Source of the DNA: Phascolarctos cinereus
Lineage: Eukaryota > Chordata > Mammalia > Diprotodontia > Phascolarctidae
Assembly: GCF_002099425.1 (NCBI RefSeq)
Contig: NW_018343984.1
Coordinates: forward strand, 18,902,501-18,966,500
Length of the DNA stretch: 64,000 bases
Direction: 5' to 3'
Shown: piece after piece, positions 22,990 through 34,401 of the stretch
How positions within the stretch are numbered: the first letter of the stretch is position 1
Layout: the number at the start of each line of letters is the position of its first letter
Program-made: the position numbers and the translations under genes
Notes under the pieces: model-generated
Told to the model about the DNA's origin: nothing
Seen by the model: only the letters and a program-made list of their open reading frames with translations
Databases searched by the model: none

Positions 22990-23275
22990 GGGGTTGGATC
23001 ACATCCCACATGGGATCCAATTTGTTAGAAGCAATGGGGAGAATTGTAAAGAGATTAACGTAGATTTGATGTCAGGAAAAAGCTTCCTATAACTATAGAA
23101 CTGTGCCAAAGTGGACAGTTCCTTGGATAATCTTCCTCCTTGGAGGTTTTCCCATATAGGCTGGAATAGGCTTATTAGGGGTACATTATTATAGGGATTC
23201 CTTTTGGTTATGGCTTTGTAGAGATGGCCACCGAGGTCTTTTCCAATTCTCAAATTTGCTGATTCTGTCATTTTT
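22990..23275 (+). mobile_element. L3/CR1 LINE 3' end
   Basis: 'ttgatgtcaggaaaaagctt', 'ttcctccttggaggttttcc', 'gtagagatggccaccgagg', 'tcttttccaattctcaaatt' is the plus-strand L3/CR1 3' end in order. Non-coding. Confidence 0.75.
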
Positions 23276-23389
23276 ATTCAGGATTCCTCCAATTAAAAGT
23301 AATCTTTCCTCCGCAAATATCTTGAAACATTTTCTCTGTAGTCCTCATTACATTATATATTAGACTCTACTTAGTTGCATGCCCATCAT

Positions 23390-23860
23390 TCCACTCAATT
23401 AACCAAAAAAAAAGTGATTTGAGTACCTTCTATGTTCAAGGCCACACAGTGCTCTCAAGGAGCTTATAGTCTCAAAGAGGTGAAAGATATGTCTAATACT
23501 TATGATCTGAATGGATGAGATAAATAGAAAAAGCACAGGTACTGATAGAGTGCTACAGGACAAGGTAAGAGCCCTTCAGTCTGGTGTTAGGGAGTTTCAG
23601 CAAAAGCTGAGATGGACCTTGGAGGAAAAGAGAATGGAGATGAGAAGGCAAAAGAAGGGAGAACATTCAAGATGTTGGAAAGGACAAGAGTCAAGAGACA
23701 TCATGATGAAAACATGGAACTTAGCATCATCCAATTTGTCTGGAATGTAGAAGGGATGAAGGAAGTACAATTAAATTCAGAATCAGAAACGTAAAGCTTA
23801 TATGATAGGCCACGGGGGGCCATCGAAAGTTTGTGAATAGAGGAATGACGCAATTAAGCT
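23390..23860 (-). mobile_element. L2 LINE fragment
   Basis: 'gagtaccttctatgttcaag', 'gctctcaaggagcttatag' then inward L2 to 'agtttgtgaatagaggaatg'. About 470 bp, diverged. Confidence 0.7.
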
Positions 23861-24117
23861 AATATACTAAAAAATATCATCCATTCAGCAGTATAAAGTA
23901 TTGGGTAGGTAGATTAGACACAAAAATATCAGTCAGGATTCTATTATGATAAACTAGGCTGAAAGAAATGAAGTCTTGAACACAATGGATTGTAGAGAGA
24001 GTTAAGAGGACACACACGGAAAGGAAAAAAATCAACATAACTAAGCAACGTATTCCACCACTCAGTTGCAAACTTCTTTAGGGCAAGAACTAAGCCATGT
24101 TCCAACTTTGTGTCCCT

Positions 24118-24360
24118 TACTAAATTCTTGAGAGGCCATGTGGCATGGCAGGTAAAGAGTTGGCCTGGGAGCCAGGAACGCCTGGGTTTAAGTCCTGCTT
24201 CTGACACATACTGGCAAATTCTTTAACCTCTCAGTGTTGCCTTGCAGGTTGCAGATTGTAAATTGCAGAGAAGGTGCTGCTGATCTGCAATGGTAGAAAG
24301 AATTTCCTCATCTGGGACTTTCCTAGGTTAAGCAAACCACGGATCCAGCCCCTAAGCCTA
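24118..24360 (+). mobile_element. tRNA-headed SINE, 'gcagagaaggtgctg' subtype
   Basis: Head 'atgtggcatggcaggtaaag', 'gcctgggagccaggaacgcc', core 'ctggcaaattctttaacctc', then a 3' part 'aattgcagagaaggtgctgc' and 'ggtagaaagaatttcctcat'. The same 3' part occurs at 30.4 and 32.7 kb, and a diverged one at 38.7 kb. Confidence 0.7.
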
Positions 24361-24589
24361 TAATGCTTACTTGCTCGATGAATGAATGAATGAGGTCCGT
24401 AATAAATGTTTGGTGAATTAAATCGGATATAAGAGGTGAAGTAGTATGCAAGGCCAGCTTTTCAGCAGCAACATCTCCTCCAAACTCAGCTTAACTTACA
24501 TGGCACTCATTTTCCTCAGTGCAACCACCAGAAGTAGCTGACCAATGAGAGGTGTTATTCACTACATACAAACTGTGAAATGTTTACCT

Positions 24590-25000
24590 TGGACCTACTT
24601 CTGTTTGTCTCTATAGTTCATGATTTACTGCTCAAGTGGGATTAGTTATCATCTGTGTTTTTTTCTGTTATTGTTCAGTCATTTTAATAATGTCTGACTC
24701 TTTTTGGGATTTTCTTGGCAAAGATACTGGAGTGGTTTGCCATTTCCTTTTCCAGATCATTTTATAGATGAGAAAACTGAGGCAAACAGGGTTAAGTGAC
24801 TTGCTCAGGGTCATACAGTTAGCAAGTGTCTGAGGCCAGATTTGAACTCAGGTCTTCCTGACTCTAGGCCCAGCACTCTATCCATCACATCACCTAAGTG
24901 TCTTTAATTATCATCTATGTGCAGATGATATTCAACTCTATTCTGTCCTGAGCTCTAGTGTTGCATCACCCACTATCTTTTGGACATCTCGAACTGGATG
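24590..25000 (+). mobile_element. L2 LINE reverse-transcriptase fragment, split by a SINE
   Basis: Left piece ends 'gttatcatctgtgt'. The right piece resumes 'atgtgcagatgatattcaac', the codons of the Y-x-D-D box, then 'ttttggacatctcgaactgg'. The SINE sits at this box. Confidence 0.65.
24659..24907 (-). mobile_element. tRNA-derived SINE with BovB/RTE tail
   Basis: Complete reverse copy: tail 'gttattgttcagtcatttta', 'gatactggagtggtttgcca', core 'aaactgaggcaaacaggg', head to 'ctctatccatcacatcacc'. Target duplication ttatcatctgtgt (24646-24658) against ttatcatctatgt (24908-24920), 12 of 13 identical. Confidence 0.92.
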
Positions 25001-25007
25001 TCACCAC

Positions 25008-25200
25008 ATCATCATTATCATTATCACCATCATCACCACCACCACCACTACCACCATCATCATCATTACCATCAGCTGTAGCAGAATCATTATACCTAGC
25101 ATCTATCTACCTACTTATCTGTTTGTCTACATTTAGTTATGTATGTATGTATGTATGTATGTATGTATGTATGTACTCATTCATTCATTCATTTATCTAT
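25008..25200. repeat. ATC/ACC triplets, then (TATG)n
   Basis: Imperfect ATC/ACC triplets at 25008-25075 and about nine TATG units at 25136-25174, followed by TTCA and ATCT units. Confidence 0.9.
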
Positions 25201-25414
25201 CTCCATCTGACTATTTATCATCTATTTATTTGTCACTTCAAGGTTTGCAAAGTACTTTACAAATATCAATTACTTTAATCCTTGGATGAACAGAAAGGCT
25301 ATGGGATTGTATTTTAGGTAGGTAAAAGGATTTGAGAAGCGGGCAGGATTACATATGACATGTTTGGGGAACAGGGAATAGATCAGGCCTGAAGAAGACA
25401 GTACCTATAACAAG

Positions 25415-25570
25415 GTAATGGATTTTCTCAACTTAGTTTCCTCAACTGTAAATGGGGATAATAACAGCACATGTCTCCCAGTGTTGTTGTGAAGATCAAT
25501 TAGGACACTATCTATCTCCAAACCACTCAGCACAGTGCCTGGAACATAGTAGGTACTTAATAAATGCTTC
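25415..25570 (+). mobile_element. MIR SINE 3' half
   Basis: 'tagtttcctcaactgtaaat', 'gttgttgtgaagatcaatta', 'cagtgcctggaacatagtag', 'gtacttaataaatgcttc'. The tail passes into a (TTCC)n tract. Confidence 0.8.
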
Positions 25571-25615
25571 TTTCCTTCCTTCCTTCTTTCTTTCCTTCCT
25601 TCCTCCCTCCCCTGC
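25571..25615. repeat. (TTCC)n tract
   Basis: Imperfect TTCC/TTTC units grown from the tail of the MIR. Confidence 0.9.
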
Positions 25616-25639
25616 TTTGCCAGTGAAATCACAGGTCCA

Positions 25640-25795
25640 GTCTCTACCCCCTATTTTACAGAGAAGGAAACTGAGGTTCATAGGGAAGTAACTTGACATT
25701 GGTCACATAGCTAATAAATTCCAGAGATAGGATTTGAAATGACTTCTTATGATTCTATGCCCAACACCCTAGCTTCTCCACCATGTTATCTCAGA
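25640..25795 (-). mobile_element. MIR SINE fragment
   Basis: 'cagagaaggaaactgaggtt', 'ggtcacatagctaataaatt', 'gataggatttgaaatgac': reverse MIR core. Confidence 0.7.
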
Positions 25796-25980
25796 GGGAA
25801 ATGCCTACACATCCTGTAGGAGAGCTGCTACTGAGAAGACTTTTGAATGGTGAGAGCTTCTGCATGGTGACACCCTCCTTGCTTCCTGGAATGAGTTGCT
25901 AAAACATTAGCTTTCCTTACTAGGATCATTCAAATGTAGTTATCTCCTTTAAGTGGGGTGGATTTATATGACATATATAT

Positions 25981-26001
25981 ATGTGTGTGTATTTTGTGTG
26001 T

Positions 26002-26043
<42 letters not shown>
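25981..26043. repeat. (TG)n microsatellite
   Basis: Alternating TG with two interruptions on the left. Potential Z-DNA former. Confidence 0.95.
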
Positions 26044-26046
<3 letters not shown>

Positions 26047-26520
26047 CATACAAACATATATTGGTGGTTCAAAAGAAGCAGTCCTGCAAGCTATACTTTT
26101 CTTGCCCAGAAGGCTGGGGGAGGGAGTGGTAGGTGCGCACTGACTGGATTGCATGCTGAATTCCCTGGGAATTCCATCTTGGATTATTCTTCAGTGTGAC
26201 TGTGAGGGCAGTGAGCCTTCATTTCCTGCAGTTTGGCAGGGGATGTGTGTAGTGGCAGCAGGACGTCATCCATACCCTGCCAACCTGATTTCACTGGGTT
26301 TTGAAAAACCAGTCCCCTTGGGGCAGCTGACAGCCATCTTGACATTTTGGATTGCAAATATTTGCTTTGTAACCTTTACATGAAAGAATGCAGAGCTAGA
26401 CACAGAAAAAACCCCCCCACACATCCATGGGCCTTGTATATCTGGATCTGAGCTCTGCTCTAGGCCCATTTCTTATCTGTAAAGTCAAGGGATTGGACCA
26501 GAAGAGTTCTGAGCTATTTT
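26047..26520. other. No gene or recognised repeat
   Basis: Unique-looking, slightly more GC-rich than its surroundings. Overlapping frames of 60-76 codons have no recognisable domain. Confidence 0.45.
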
Positions 26521-26524
26521 CTGG

Positions 26525-26750
26525 CTCTATAGTATGATGATAAGTGAGATAGAGTGGTGAGCTTCGAGTCAGGATAACCTATATTCAAATCTTGCCTCTG
26601 ATACACGCTAGCTAGGTGAGCCCAGGCAATCACTTCTTTGAGATTTGGTGTCCTTAATTATAAAATGGGGACCATAATATATGTAGTTTTTACCTTTCAG
26701 GATTGTTGTCAGATTTAAATGAGATAAGATATGTAGGATAGTTGTATATC
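26525..26750 (+). mobile_element. MIR SINE
   Basis: 'agtggtgagcttcgagtcag', 'ttcaaatcttgcctctgat', 'ccaggcaatcacttctttga', 'agatttaaatgagataag'. Nearly complete. Confidence 0.8.
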
Positions 26751-27793
26751 ATATACATATTAAGATTTACATTGCATATCATATACAAATTGGGGGAGGA
26801 TTGGCACCTCTGGTGTGAGGGCTTGCCAAGCCCTTCTCAGGGGTGCTCATCCACCTTTGGTGTCTACCTGGCACTCAATTCTCACCTGTGGCTCCAAGGA
26901 GCTGTAGCGTGAATAGTGGCTACACCCAAGTAAACCATCTTTTATTTTTTTTAAATTTTTTAAAAAAATATAAATTTATTTATTTTTAGTTTTCAACATT
27001 CACTTCCACAAGTTTTTGAGTTCCAAATTTTCACCCCATCTCACCCCTCCCCCACCCTAAGATGTTCTCGAGTATCCCTTCCCCTAGTCTTCCTCTCTTC
27101 TATCTCTCCCCCCTTCTCTTATCCCCTTCCCCTTCTATTTTACTGTAGGGCAGGATAGACTTCTCTACCCCATTTCCTGTATTTCTTATTTCCCAGTAGC
27201 ATGTGAAAACATTTTTTAATAAAACATACGTTTTTAAAACTTTAGGTTTCAAATTTTCTCTCTTCCTCCCTCCCCACCCACACTCATTGAAAAGGCAAGC
27301 AACTCAATATAGGTTGTACATGTGCAGTTATGCAAAACACTTCCATAGTAGACATGTTGTGAAAAACTAACTCTATTTCCCTTAATCCTATCCTGCCCTC
27401 CCATTTATTCTTTCTTTTGACCCTGTCCCTCCTCAGAAGTATTTCTTCTGATTACCCCTTTCCCAATCTGCCCTCCTCTCTATCATCCCCTGCTCTCTTG
27501 TCCCTTCTCCCCTATTTTCCTAGGGTAAGACAGATTTCCATACCCAATTGAATGTGTATGTTATTCCCTCCTTAAGCCAAATCCTATGAGAATAAGATTC
27601 ACTCATTCCTCTCACCTTCCCCTTTCCCTCCACTGTAAGAGACTTTTCTTTTCTGTTTTTTTTTGTGAGATAATTTACCCCATTCTACCTCTCCCTTTCT
27701 TCTTCTCTAGTATAATCCTCTCTCATCCCTTAATTTTATTCTCCAGATATGACCCCTTAATCTTCAACTCACCCTGTGCCTCTATCTACTATA

Positions 27794-27794
<1 letters not shown>

Positions 27795-27859
<65 letters not shown>
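27795..27859. repeat. (TATC)n microsatellite
   Basis: About 16 perfect TATC units inside the L1 spacer. Confidence 0.97.
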
Positions 27860-27860
<1 letters not shown>

Positions 27861-27996
27861 CTATATAATTTTTTTCCTCCAACTACCCTAATACTGACAA
27901 AGGTCTCATGAGTTATAAATATCATCTTTCAATGCAGGAATGTAAACAGTTCAATCTTAATAAGTCTCTTATGACTTCTCTTTCCTGTTTACCTCT

Positions 27997-29083
27997 TCAT
28001 GTTCCACTTGAGTCCTGTATTTGAAAGTCAAATTTTCTATTCAGCTCTGGTCTTTTCATCAAGAATGCTTGAAAGTCCTCTATTTCACTGAATGACCATT
28101 TTTTCCCCTGAAGGATTATACTCAGTTTTGCTGGGTAGGTGATTCTTGGTTGTAATCCTATCTCCTTTGCCCTCCAGAATATTATATTCCATGCCCTGCG
28201 GTCCTTTAATGTAGAAGCTGCTAAAACTTTTGTTATCCTGATTGTGTTTCCACAGTACTTGAATTGTTTCTTCTGGCAGCTTGTAATATTTTCTCCTTGA
28301 CCTGGGAACTCTGGAATTTGGCTACATATTCCTAGGAGTTTTCCTTTGGGGATCTCTTTCAGGAGGAGATCTGTGGATTCTTTCAATTTCTATTTTGCCC
28401 TCTGGTTCTACTATATCAGGGCAGTTTTCCTTGATAATTTCTTGAAAGATGATGTCTAGGCTCTTTTTTTGATCATGGCTTTCAGATAGTCCAATAATTT
28501 TTAAATTCTCTCTCCTGGATCTATTTTCCAGGTCAGTTGTTTTTCCAATGAGATATTTCACATTGTTTTCTAATTTTTCATTCTTTTGGATTTGTTTTAC
28601 AGTTTCTTGATTTCTCATAAAGTCACTAGCTTCCAATTGCTCTATTCTAATTTTTAAGGAAGTATTTTCTTCAGTAATCTTTTGGACTTCCTTTTCCATT
28701 TGGCCAATTTTTCTTTTTAGGGCATTTTTTCCTCATTGGCTTTTTGGACCTCTTTTGCCATTTGGGTTAGGCTATTTTTTAAGGTGTTATTTTCTTCAGT
28801 ATTTTTTGGGTCTCCTTTAGCAAGCTGTTGACTTGTTTTTCATGATTTTCTTGCATCACTCTCATTTCTCTTCCCAGTTTTTCCTCTACTTCCTTACTTG
28901 CTTCTCAAAATCCCTTTTGAGCTCTTCCCAGGCCTGGGACTGATTCATATTTTTCTTGGAGGCTTTGGATGTAGGAGCTTTGACTTTGTTGTCTTCTGAT
29001 TGAATATTTTGATCTTCTTTTTCACCAAAGTAAGATAGTATAGTCTGACTCTTTTTGTGCTGCTTACTCACAATCCCAGCCAA
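27997..29083 (-). pseudogene. L1 ORF1 remnant
   Basis: Open pieces cover the whole ORF1: an N-terminal part of 65 codons with 'EDQNIQSEDNKVKAPTS', coiled-coil heptads (28600-28880), an RRM region with 'TTDLENRSRRENLKIIGL', and a C-terminal domain with 'TLKDRRAWNIIF'. Several frame changes separate them. Closest relative in the window is the ORF1 at 7.7-8.8 kb. Confidence 0.85.
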
Positions 29084-30327
29084 TTACTTGAGTTTTAAAC
29101 TGTTTGTTAAGGTACGAATCTGTTTCCAATGTGGAGAATGTACTGTCCCAAGCTTCGGGGGTTTGTACAGCTGTTTTCAGAGATACTTGTAGGGACCTGT
29201 AAATTTTCATTTCTTCCAAGGTGGTATGATAAGGGGCGAGGTGTTTATTCCTTTCCTGGCCTGTGACCGCAAGTACTCCTTTCTGTCCTATAACTGTGAG
29301 GAGGGGTTCCTCTCCACAGCCACTACTCAGCACTCCTCACCCTGGCACTGCTGCCCAGAACTGTGACCCAGATCAAAACACGGGCAAAGCAAGAGATTCC
29401 TTACTCAGCACTGGCAAAGAGATCCCTGCAATCCCTCTCTGATCAGCCACTGGATTCTCCCACAGTCTCTGGGCCGGAAGCTCAGGAAGCAGCTGCCCCC
29501 ACCAGGGCCATGCTCTTGGGCAATGGAGCTGAGACCCCACCTTCCTGTCTCTGCACCTCAGAAACAGACTTTTCCCACTGACCTTCTAAGTTGTCTTTGG
29601 CATTCATGGATTGAGGAGTCTGTAAACCTCCACAGCTGCCCAAGATTCAGTCCTCTGAGGCCTGCTCCAGGTTCACTGAGGCCTGCACGCCCACGCTGCG
29701 CTGTGCTACGCTCCCAGCCCGGCTTGATACACCTTTCTGATCAACCATCCAGGTTGTCTTGGGCTGGAAATTTGTTTCATTCTTTCTTTTTGTGGGTTCT
29801 GCTGCTTCAGAATTTGTTTAGAGCCATTTTTTATGAGTATTTGGAGTGGTTTAGGGGAGAGCTCAAGCAAGTCACTGCTTTCACTCTGCCATCTTGGCTC
29901 CGCCTCCCCAAGTAAACCATCTTGACAGACAGGTTAAAATAGGATGACAGTAAATAATGGGCCTTAAACCTGTCAGTGAGTTTGGGAGGGTGCCTACCCC
30001 AAGAATAAGACTTCCCTCAGCAGAATGGGTGGATGAGAACAATTTATTCCAATGGCCTTGAAGGTGGGTGAAACAGGTGCTGTGGAATGCTTAGAGCTTG
30101 GTCAAAGAAGATGACAAGGTCATCTACTACATCTAAGGCCATCACAAGTCATCCTGACTTTTGTGTTATCGCTGGACTTTGATGACTCTGGAAAAGAATG
30201 AGGCTGAGGTTTTGGTGCAACTCTGCGTCACTTAAATCCAATTCATGCACAAGTCAAGACATCACCCTGTGATGTCATTGGTCTCTTTTGAAAATGAAGG
30301 ACAAACAAACAACAACAACATATTGAG

Positions 30328-30575
30328 ACAGTACAGTATAGTGTGGTAGATAGACAGTAGGTTTCAAAGCCAAGAATATCAGGGTTCAAAGCCTACCTTT
30401 AACAAAAATGGGCTATATGACCGTGGAAAAGTCAGTGAACCTCTCAATGCTCTAGGCAACTCTCTAAGACTCTAATTGTAGAGATGGTGTTGACTTGCAC
30501 TATTAAAGGGAGCTTTCCTTGCTCCAAACCTTATGTCAGGGATGTCACAGGTCCAGTCCCTATACCTACCATATA
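30328..30575 (+). mobile_element. tRNA-headed SINE, 'gcagagaaggtgctg' subtype
   Basis: 'gtatagtgtggtagatagac', 'caaagccaagaatatcaggg', then 'ctctaggcaactctctaaga', 'gtagagatggtgttgacttg' and 'caggtccagtccctatacc'. Same family as 24118 and 32575. Confidence 0.7.
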
Positions 30576-30577
30576 TG

Positions 30578-31292
30578 TATAGAGTGTGTCCTGCCCATGT
30601 AAAATGTCAATATTTACATGGAATATCTGAATGTATAGACAGGCAGCTTGAGGAGAGTCATGAATAGCTATCTCTGGAATCTTTCCCACCCTTCTCTAGG
30701 GGAGAATGTGATTCTTGTCTTGAGAAGAACAAGAGAAGGGACCATAAGACTGGCCTCTTTGTATGACACTGGATTAGAATTATATCTATTACCCTTCCAA
30801 TATTATTGGTACAGGGGCTTGATTTTAGGTTTTAGCCACTTCATTGTATGTCATATCTTAAAGCAGAAGGATACTCCAAGCTTTCATCCACCAGCTTAAT
30901 CCATTCTTACCAAATATTAATTACAAAAAAGATAATAACCAACAGTGAATAGCAAGTAAACCATTTATCTAAGCACATACAAAACATAATTCAAGGAAGT
31001 AATACAAATGAGAATATACCAGAAAACACATGTGAGTAAATGAGCCCTTTAGATGGGAGTGGGTCAGCTTTCTCTCACATGACTATGAAAATCTTTGTTT
31101 TTCTCCTCCTTGGAGTAAGTTGTAAGAGAGTCTAGATCTACAAATGTCCTCTCTGGAAGTAGAAATTAAGAATGTTTCTGTTCTCCGAAGATCTCCTTAC
31201 AACTCTATCCATCACAGGCAGAGTTGAGCTACAATTCTCTCCATCAGTTAGGAGGTCCTTATTAAAAATACTGCAGGCTTGGCCAAAAACCT
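30578..31292 (+). mobile_element. Possible old LTR fragment
   Basis: Two stretches resemble the probable solo LTR at 43628: 'gaatagctatctctgg' with the following CT-rich block (about 30660-30700), and 'agaattatatctattaccc' (about 30776). No paired ends or target duplication found. A fossil, family not named. Confidence 0.35.
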
Positions 31293-31333
<41 letters not shown>

Positions 31334-31377
31334 GTATGTGTATTTTTGTACATATATATATATATATATATATATAC
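31293..31377. repeat. (TG)n and (TA)n microsatellites
   Basis: About 20 TG units to 31331, then about 13 TA units at 31351-31377. Confidence 0.95.
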
Positions 31378-31399
31378 ACGCACATATACATACACACAC

Positions 31400-32020
31400 A
31401 CATACTATCTATTATTACTGACTACCTATGTTATCTTTGGCGATACACTTAGCCTCTTTCTCTATAAAACACAGAGATTGGAGTCCCATCCACCCAAGCT
31501 AGCCCTTTTTAGGGTTCTTTACAAGTAATATTCCATCTTTCATCTCTATGCACTTTGCACAGCTAGTACCCCATGTTTGGAATTCATTCTTCACTCACCT
31601 CACCTCATTTCATTCATTGAGATGGTCAAGAGTCCCCTTATTGGCTATTGAGTCAAAGGAGCTGATGACTCAATTTACCTTTTAACAAAAGGAGACATTG
31701 AGGCCTTTTGTCTGCAATTTTCCTGGTAGCAAGATATGACACCAGTGAGAAATGGGGAAAGCTGTGACTGACTCTACCTCGCCATCATGAAGCTAGGATA
31801 CCATCAGTGTCTTTGTCATTTTTGTGTTTATTCTTTCCTGCTCTTAGGCAAATTTGTACCTTGGGTGAACATGTTTAATCTTGAAAGCAACCAGAGAGGC
31901 TGATTACAACAGGGATAGTCACAGGTGCTGTTGTCTGTGGACATGACTGAGCATGGAGTTCAAAGGATGTTTGAGATTAAAGCGGAGTGATAGGACAGTC
32001 AAGGTGAAATATCAAATCCT
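31400..32020. other. No gene; unassigned sequence
   Basis: A MIR3-like snippet may lie near 31455-31510 ('ctctttctctataaaacac'). The rest is unassigned, with no coding signal. Confidence 0.4.
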
Positions 32021-32182
32021 GACTTCACCCGGAAAAGTCCATAGTGAAGAACAGTTGCTTAATAGATGCTTGTGAATTGACTGATAGCAAATAGCAAATT
32101 CACGAACTCTAATTTGACATTCAGTGCTTCCTATTGAGCCAAAATCCTTTGAAGTAATAATCTCTCTGGGCCTTCACATGAG

Positions 32183-32240
<58 letters not shown>
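32183..32240. repeat. (TTA)n microsatellite
   Basis: About 19 perfect ATT units. Confidence 0.97.
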
Positions 32241-32242
<2 letters not shown>

Positions 32243-32400
32243 CTATCTAGAGTACCTTCTTTCCTCCTCTGTACCCACTCAAATCCTAAATGTCTTTTAA
32301 GATTCAGCCTTAGTCCCAAGTCCTTTACAAAGCTTAATACATGTTGAAATGATCTTTCATCTTCCGTGATAGTACAGTCCTTATTGTCCATGTTTATTGA
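32241..32400 (+). mobile_element. L2 LINE fragment
   Basis: 'gagtaccttctttcctcct', 'aaatgtcttttaagattcag', 'tcccaagtcctttacaaag': L2 region upstream of the 3' end. Confidence 0.6.
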
Positions 32401-32574
32401 TAGGAAGCATAGCTGTATGGATAGAGGACTAAACTTGTAGTCTGAGCTCTGAGTTGAAATCTAACTTCCATTCTTCTCCAATGGATACAGTGAAATAAGG
32501 GCGAATAGGAGCAATAAAGTACCAGCATTGATATACTCACACTCTAGTGACATATATTCCAGAGCCAATGATGA

Positions 32575-32835
32575 GGTAAGTGTCTAAAGAGCTGGCCTTT
32601 GAACCAGAATACTAGGGTTTATGACCTTTCTCTGCCATACTAGCTGTGTGGTCTTGGGCAAGTCACTTAACTTCTCAGTGCTCTAGATGATTCCCTAAGA
32701 CTACAAGACAGCAAAGATGCTGACCTGCATTGGCAGAGGAAGTTCCTCACTAGTAACTCCTCACTAGGAACTAGGAAGTTCCTGACTAGCAACTAGTAAC
32801 CAGTGAAAGCACAGATCTAGTCCCTATACCCTCTC
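32575..32835 (+). mobile_element. tRNA-headed SINE, 'gcagagaaggtgctg' subtype
   Basis: 'gagctggcctttgaaccaga', 'gtggtcttgggcaagtcact', 'gatgctgacctgcattggc', 'cacagatctagtccctatac'. A small local tandem repeat of 'tagtaactcctcactagg'-like words (32745-32800) lengthens the 3' part. Confidence 0.8.
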
Positions 32836-33480
32836 CTACTATGTATCAGGCATTGTGATAGGTATTGGTAGTATGAATACAAAAGTGAGATCATCTTTGC
32901 ACTCAAGAGGAATATATCCCACTGGAGGGATACAGCACATTCACAGATAATTAAGTATAGATTTTTTTGACCCATGATTTTGCTCATAGAGGGAACTTCC
33001 AGTGGGGAAACTCCCTCTACTCATGCAGATCAGTGAATGTACAACAACAGTCTTAGAGACTGGGATACTGAGAGGTTAAATGACTTGCCCAGAATCACAC
33101 AGCCTGTGTGCCTCAGAACTTAAACTCAAGTTTTCCTGGCTCTGAACACAATTCTGTATCCACTACATTCTACTGCCTTTGTACAATGGATGTATACCAA
33201 ATAAATTCATGGCAATTTATTGAGGGGAGGAGGCACTTATACTTGGGGGAATTAGGAAAGTCCTCTTGAAGAAGACAACACTTGATCTGAACCTTGAAAA
33301 GATCCAGGAGTTACAAGAAATGGAAGTAAAGATGGGGGGGGCAATATTCCAGGAAGAACACCTATATGGTCTCACAGCCTGGCTCACTTACTCCAACCTG
33401 GCAGGTCAAGATTCTCAGAGAAGGATGAGAATGATGCAGCTATATTCAAACTCTCCCAGGGCTCTAGGGATAATGCCATT
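32836..33480 (-). mobile_element. L2 LINE fragment split by a SINE
   Basis: 'tactatgtatcaggcattg' to 'tgcactcaagaggaatatat' on the left. After the SINE, 'aggaaagtcctcttgaagaa' and 'ttgatctgaaccttgaaaag' continue the minus-strand L2. Confidence 0.7.
32965..33178 (-). mobile_element. tRNA-headed SINE, 'gcagagaaggtgctg' subtype
   Basis: Reverse copy: 'gagggaacttccagtgggga', 'atgacttgcccagaatcac', 'gtatccactacattctactg'. Confidence 0.75.
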
Positions 33481-33484
33481 GTGA

Positions 33485-34391
33485 AGAAATACACGCTTAT
33501 TAGCCATTGTAACCCTTGAACCCCCACCAGTGTTCTTCCATTTTCAAAAACCTAGCCACTCATGCTAATGACCCATTAGATCTTAAATATCACCACTTAT
33601 TTAACAATAAAATAAAAGCAACAACAATGTAAGTATCTATAATAGTCAATGCAGAAATAACAAATACATTATAGTCCAAATATAAATGTATTGTCCCACC
33701 GATGCATTTTATATCTGTCTGGAAGTATGAGCACATCACCCTGAATCCTGTTAGAGAAACACATGATTAATGAAAATCCATGTGCTTAAGATAGCTTACA
33801 ACTAGGGAATTGTAAACTTAAGTAACATTTTTCTGTCTCAGGAACTGTTTATAAAAATTCTATGAAGAATATAGCTTCTGTGTTCAACAAATGCTCCAAT
33901 TGATAAGCTGAATGGATTGATGCTATGCTTCAGCAACACATCACTGGATATATTGTCTCAATTAAACTAGTCAATCTGCTGGGTGACTTTTCTGATTCTC
34001 TGCTTCCAAGATGTTATTCTACTCAGTTGGAGTTATTTCTGAATGGCAATTGTAGTATCTATCACTTCCAGTTTAAGGCTTACTGATGCCTTCTTCTGAA
34101 GTAGTGTTATTAAGATAAAGCACTGATCTTTATCCTAAAGTTGATAAAATATCTCCAACTCTGCTCCATTGCAGGATTTATCTTTGCCTCCTCCACTTAT
34201 AAGCAATAGGTGACATAAGGGATGTATCTTCTGTTTCTTATCTTGTCTTCTTTTCATCGTAATAGAGTGAAGTATATTCTTTCTACTTATTTTTCAACAG
34301 TAATTCATGATAGAGAGCACAGTATATATTGTCTAATCTTCCTTTCAGCAGCAGGTAGACTTAAAGGGCAGCTCATTGGTCAGCAAATCAG
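33485..34391. other. No gene or recognised repeat
   Basis: About 900 bp of AT-rich unique-looking sequence with no family resemblance I can support. Confidence 0.45.
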
Positions 34392-34401
34392 CCCAGAAGC
34401 A

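Larger units (their letters stand above)
26942..29906 (-). mobile_element. ORF2-less L1 (HAL1-like), 5'-complete
   Basis: Minus-strand element with an exact 17-bp target duplication cccaagtaaaccatctt (26925-26941 and 29907-29923). The 5' UTR begins at about 29906 (reverse of 'gccatcttggctccgcc'), then ORF1 (29083-27997), a purine-rich spacer with an expanded (GATA)n, and then directly 3' UTR sequence near 27370. No ORF2 codons remain. A second spacer-like and 3'-tail-like segment (26942-27190) lies inside the same target duplication, so it arrived with the element. Confidence 0.85.
26766..30317 (+). mobile_element. Unclassified (AAC)n-family dispersed repeat, copy 2, split by L1
   Basis: Left part 26766-26941, right part 29907-30317, about 590 bp net. 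It ends in (AAC)n and is bordered by acatattaaga (26755-26765) and acatattgaga (30318-30328), a probable target duplication. It has more 5' sequence than copy 1, so copy 1 is 5'-truncated, as expected of non-LTR retroposons. Confidence 0.65.

Noticed and set aside
29523-29915. 130-codon plus-strand frame
   Set aside because: Reverse side of the HAL1-like 5' UTR.
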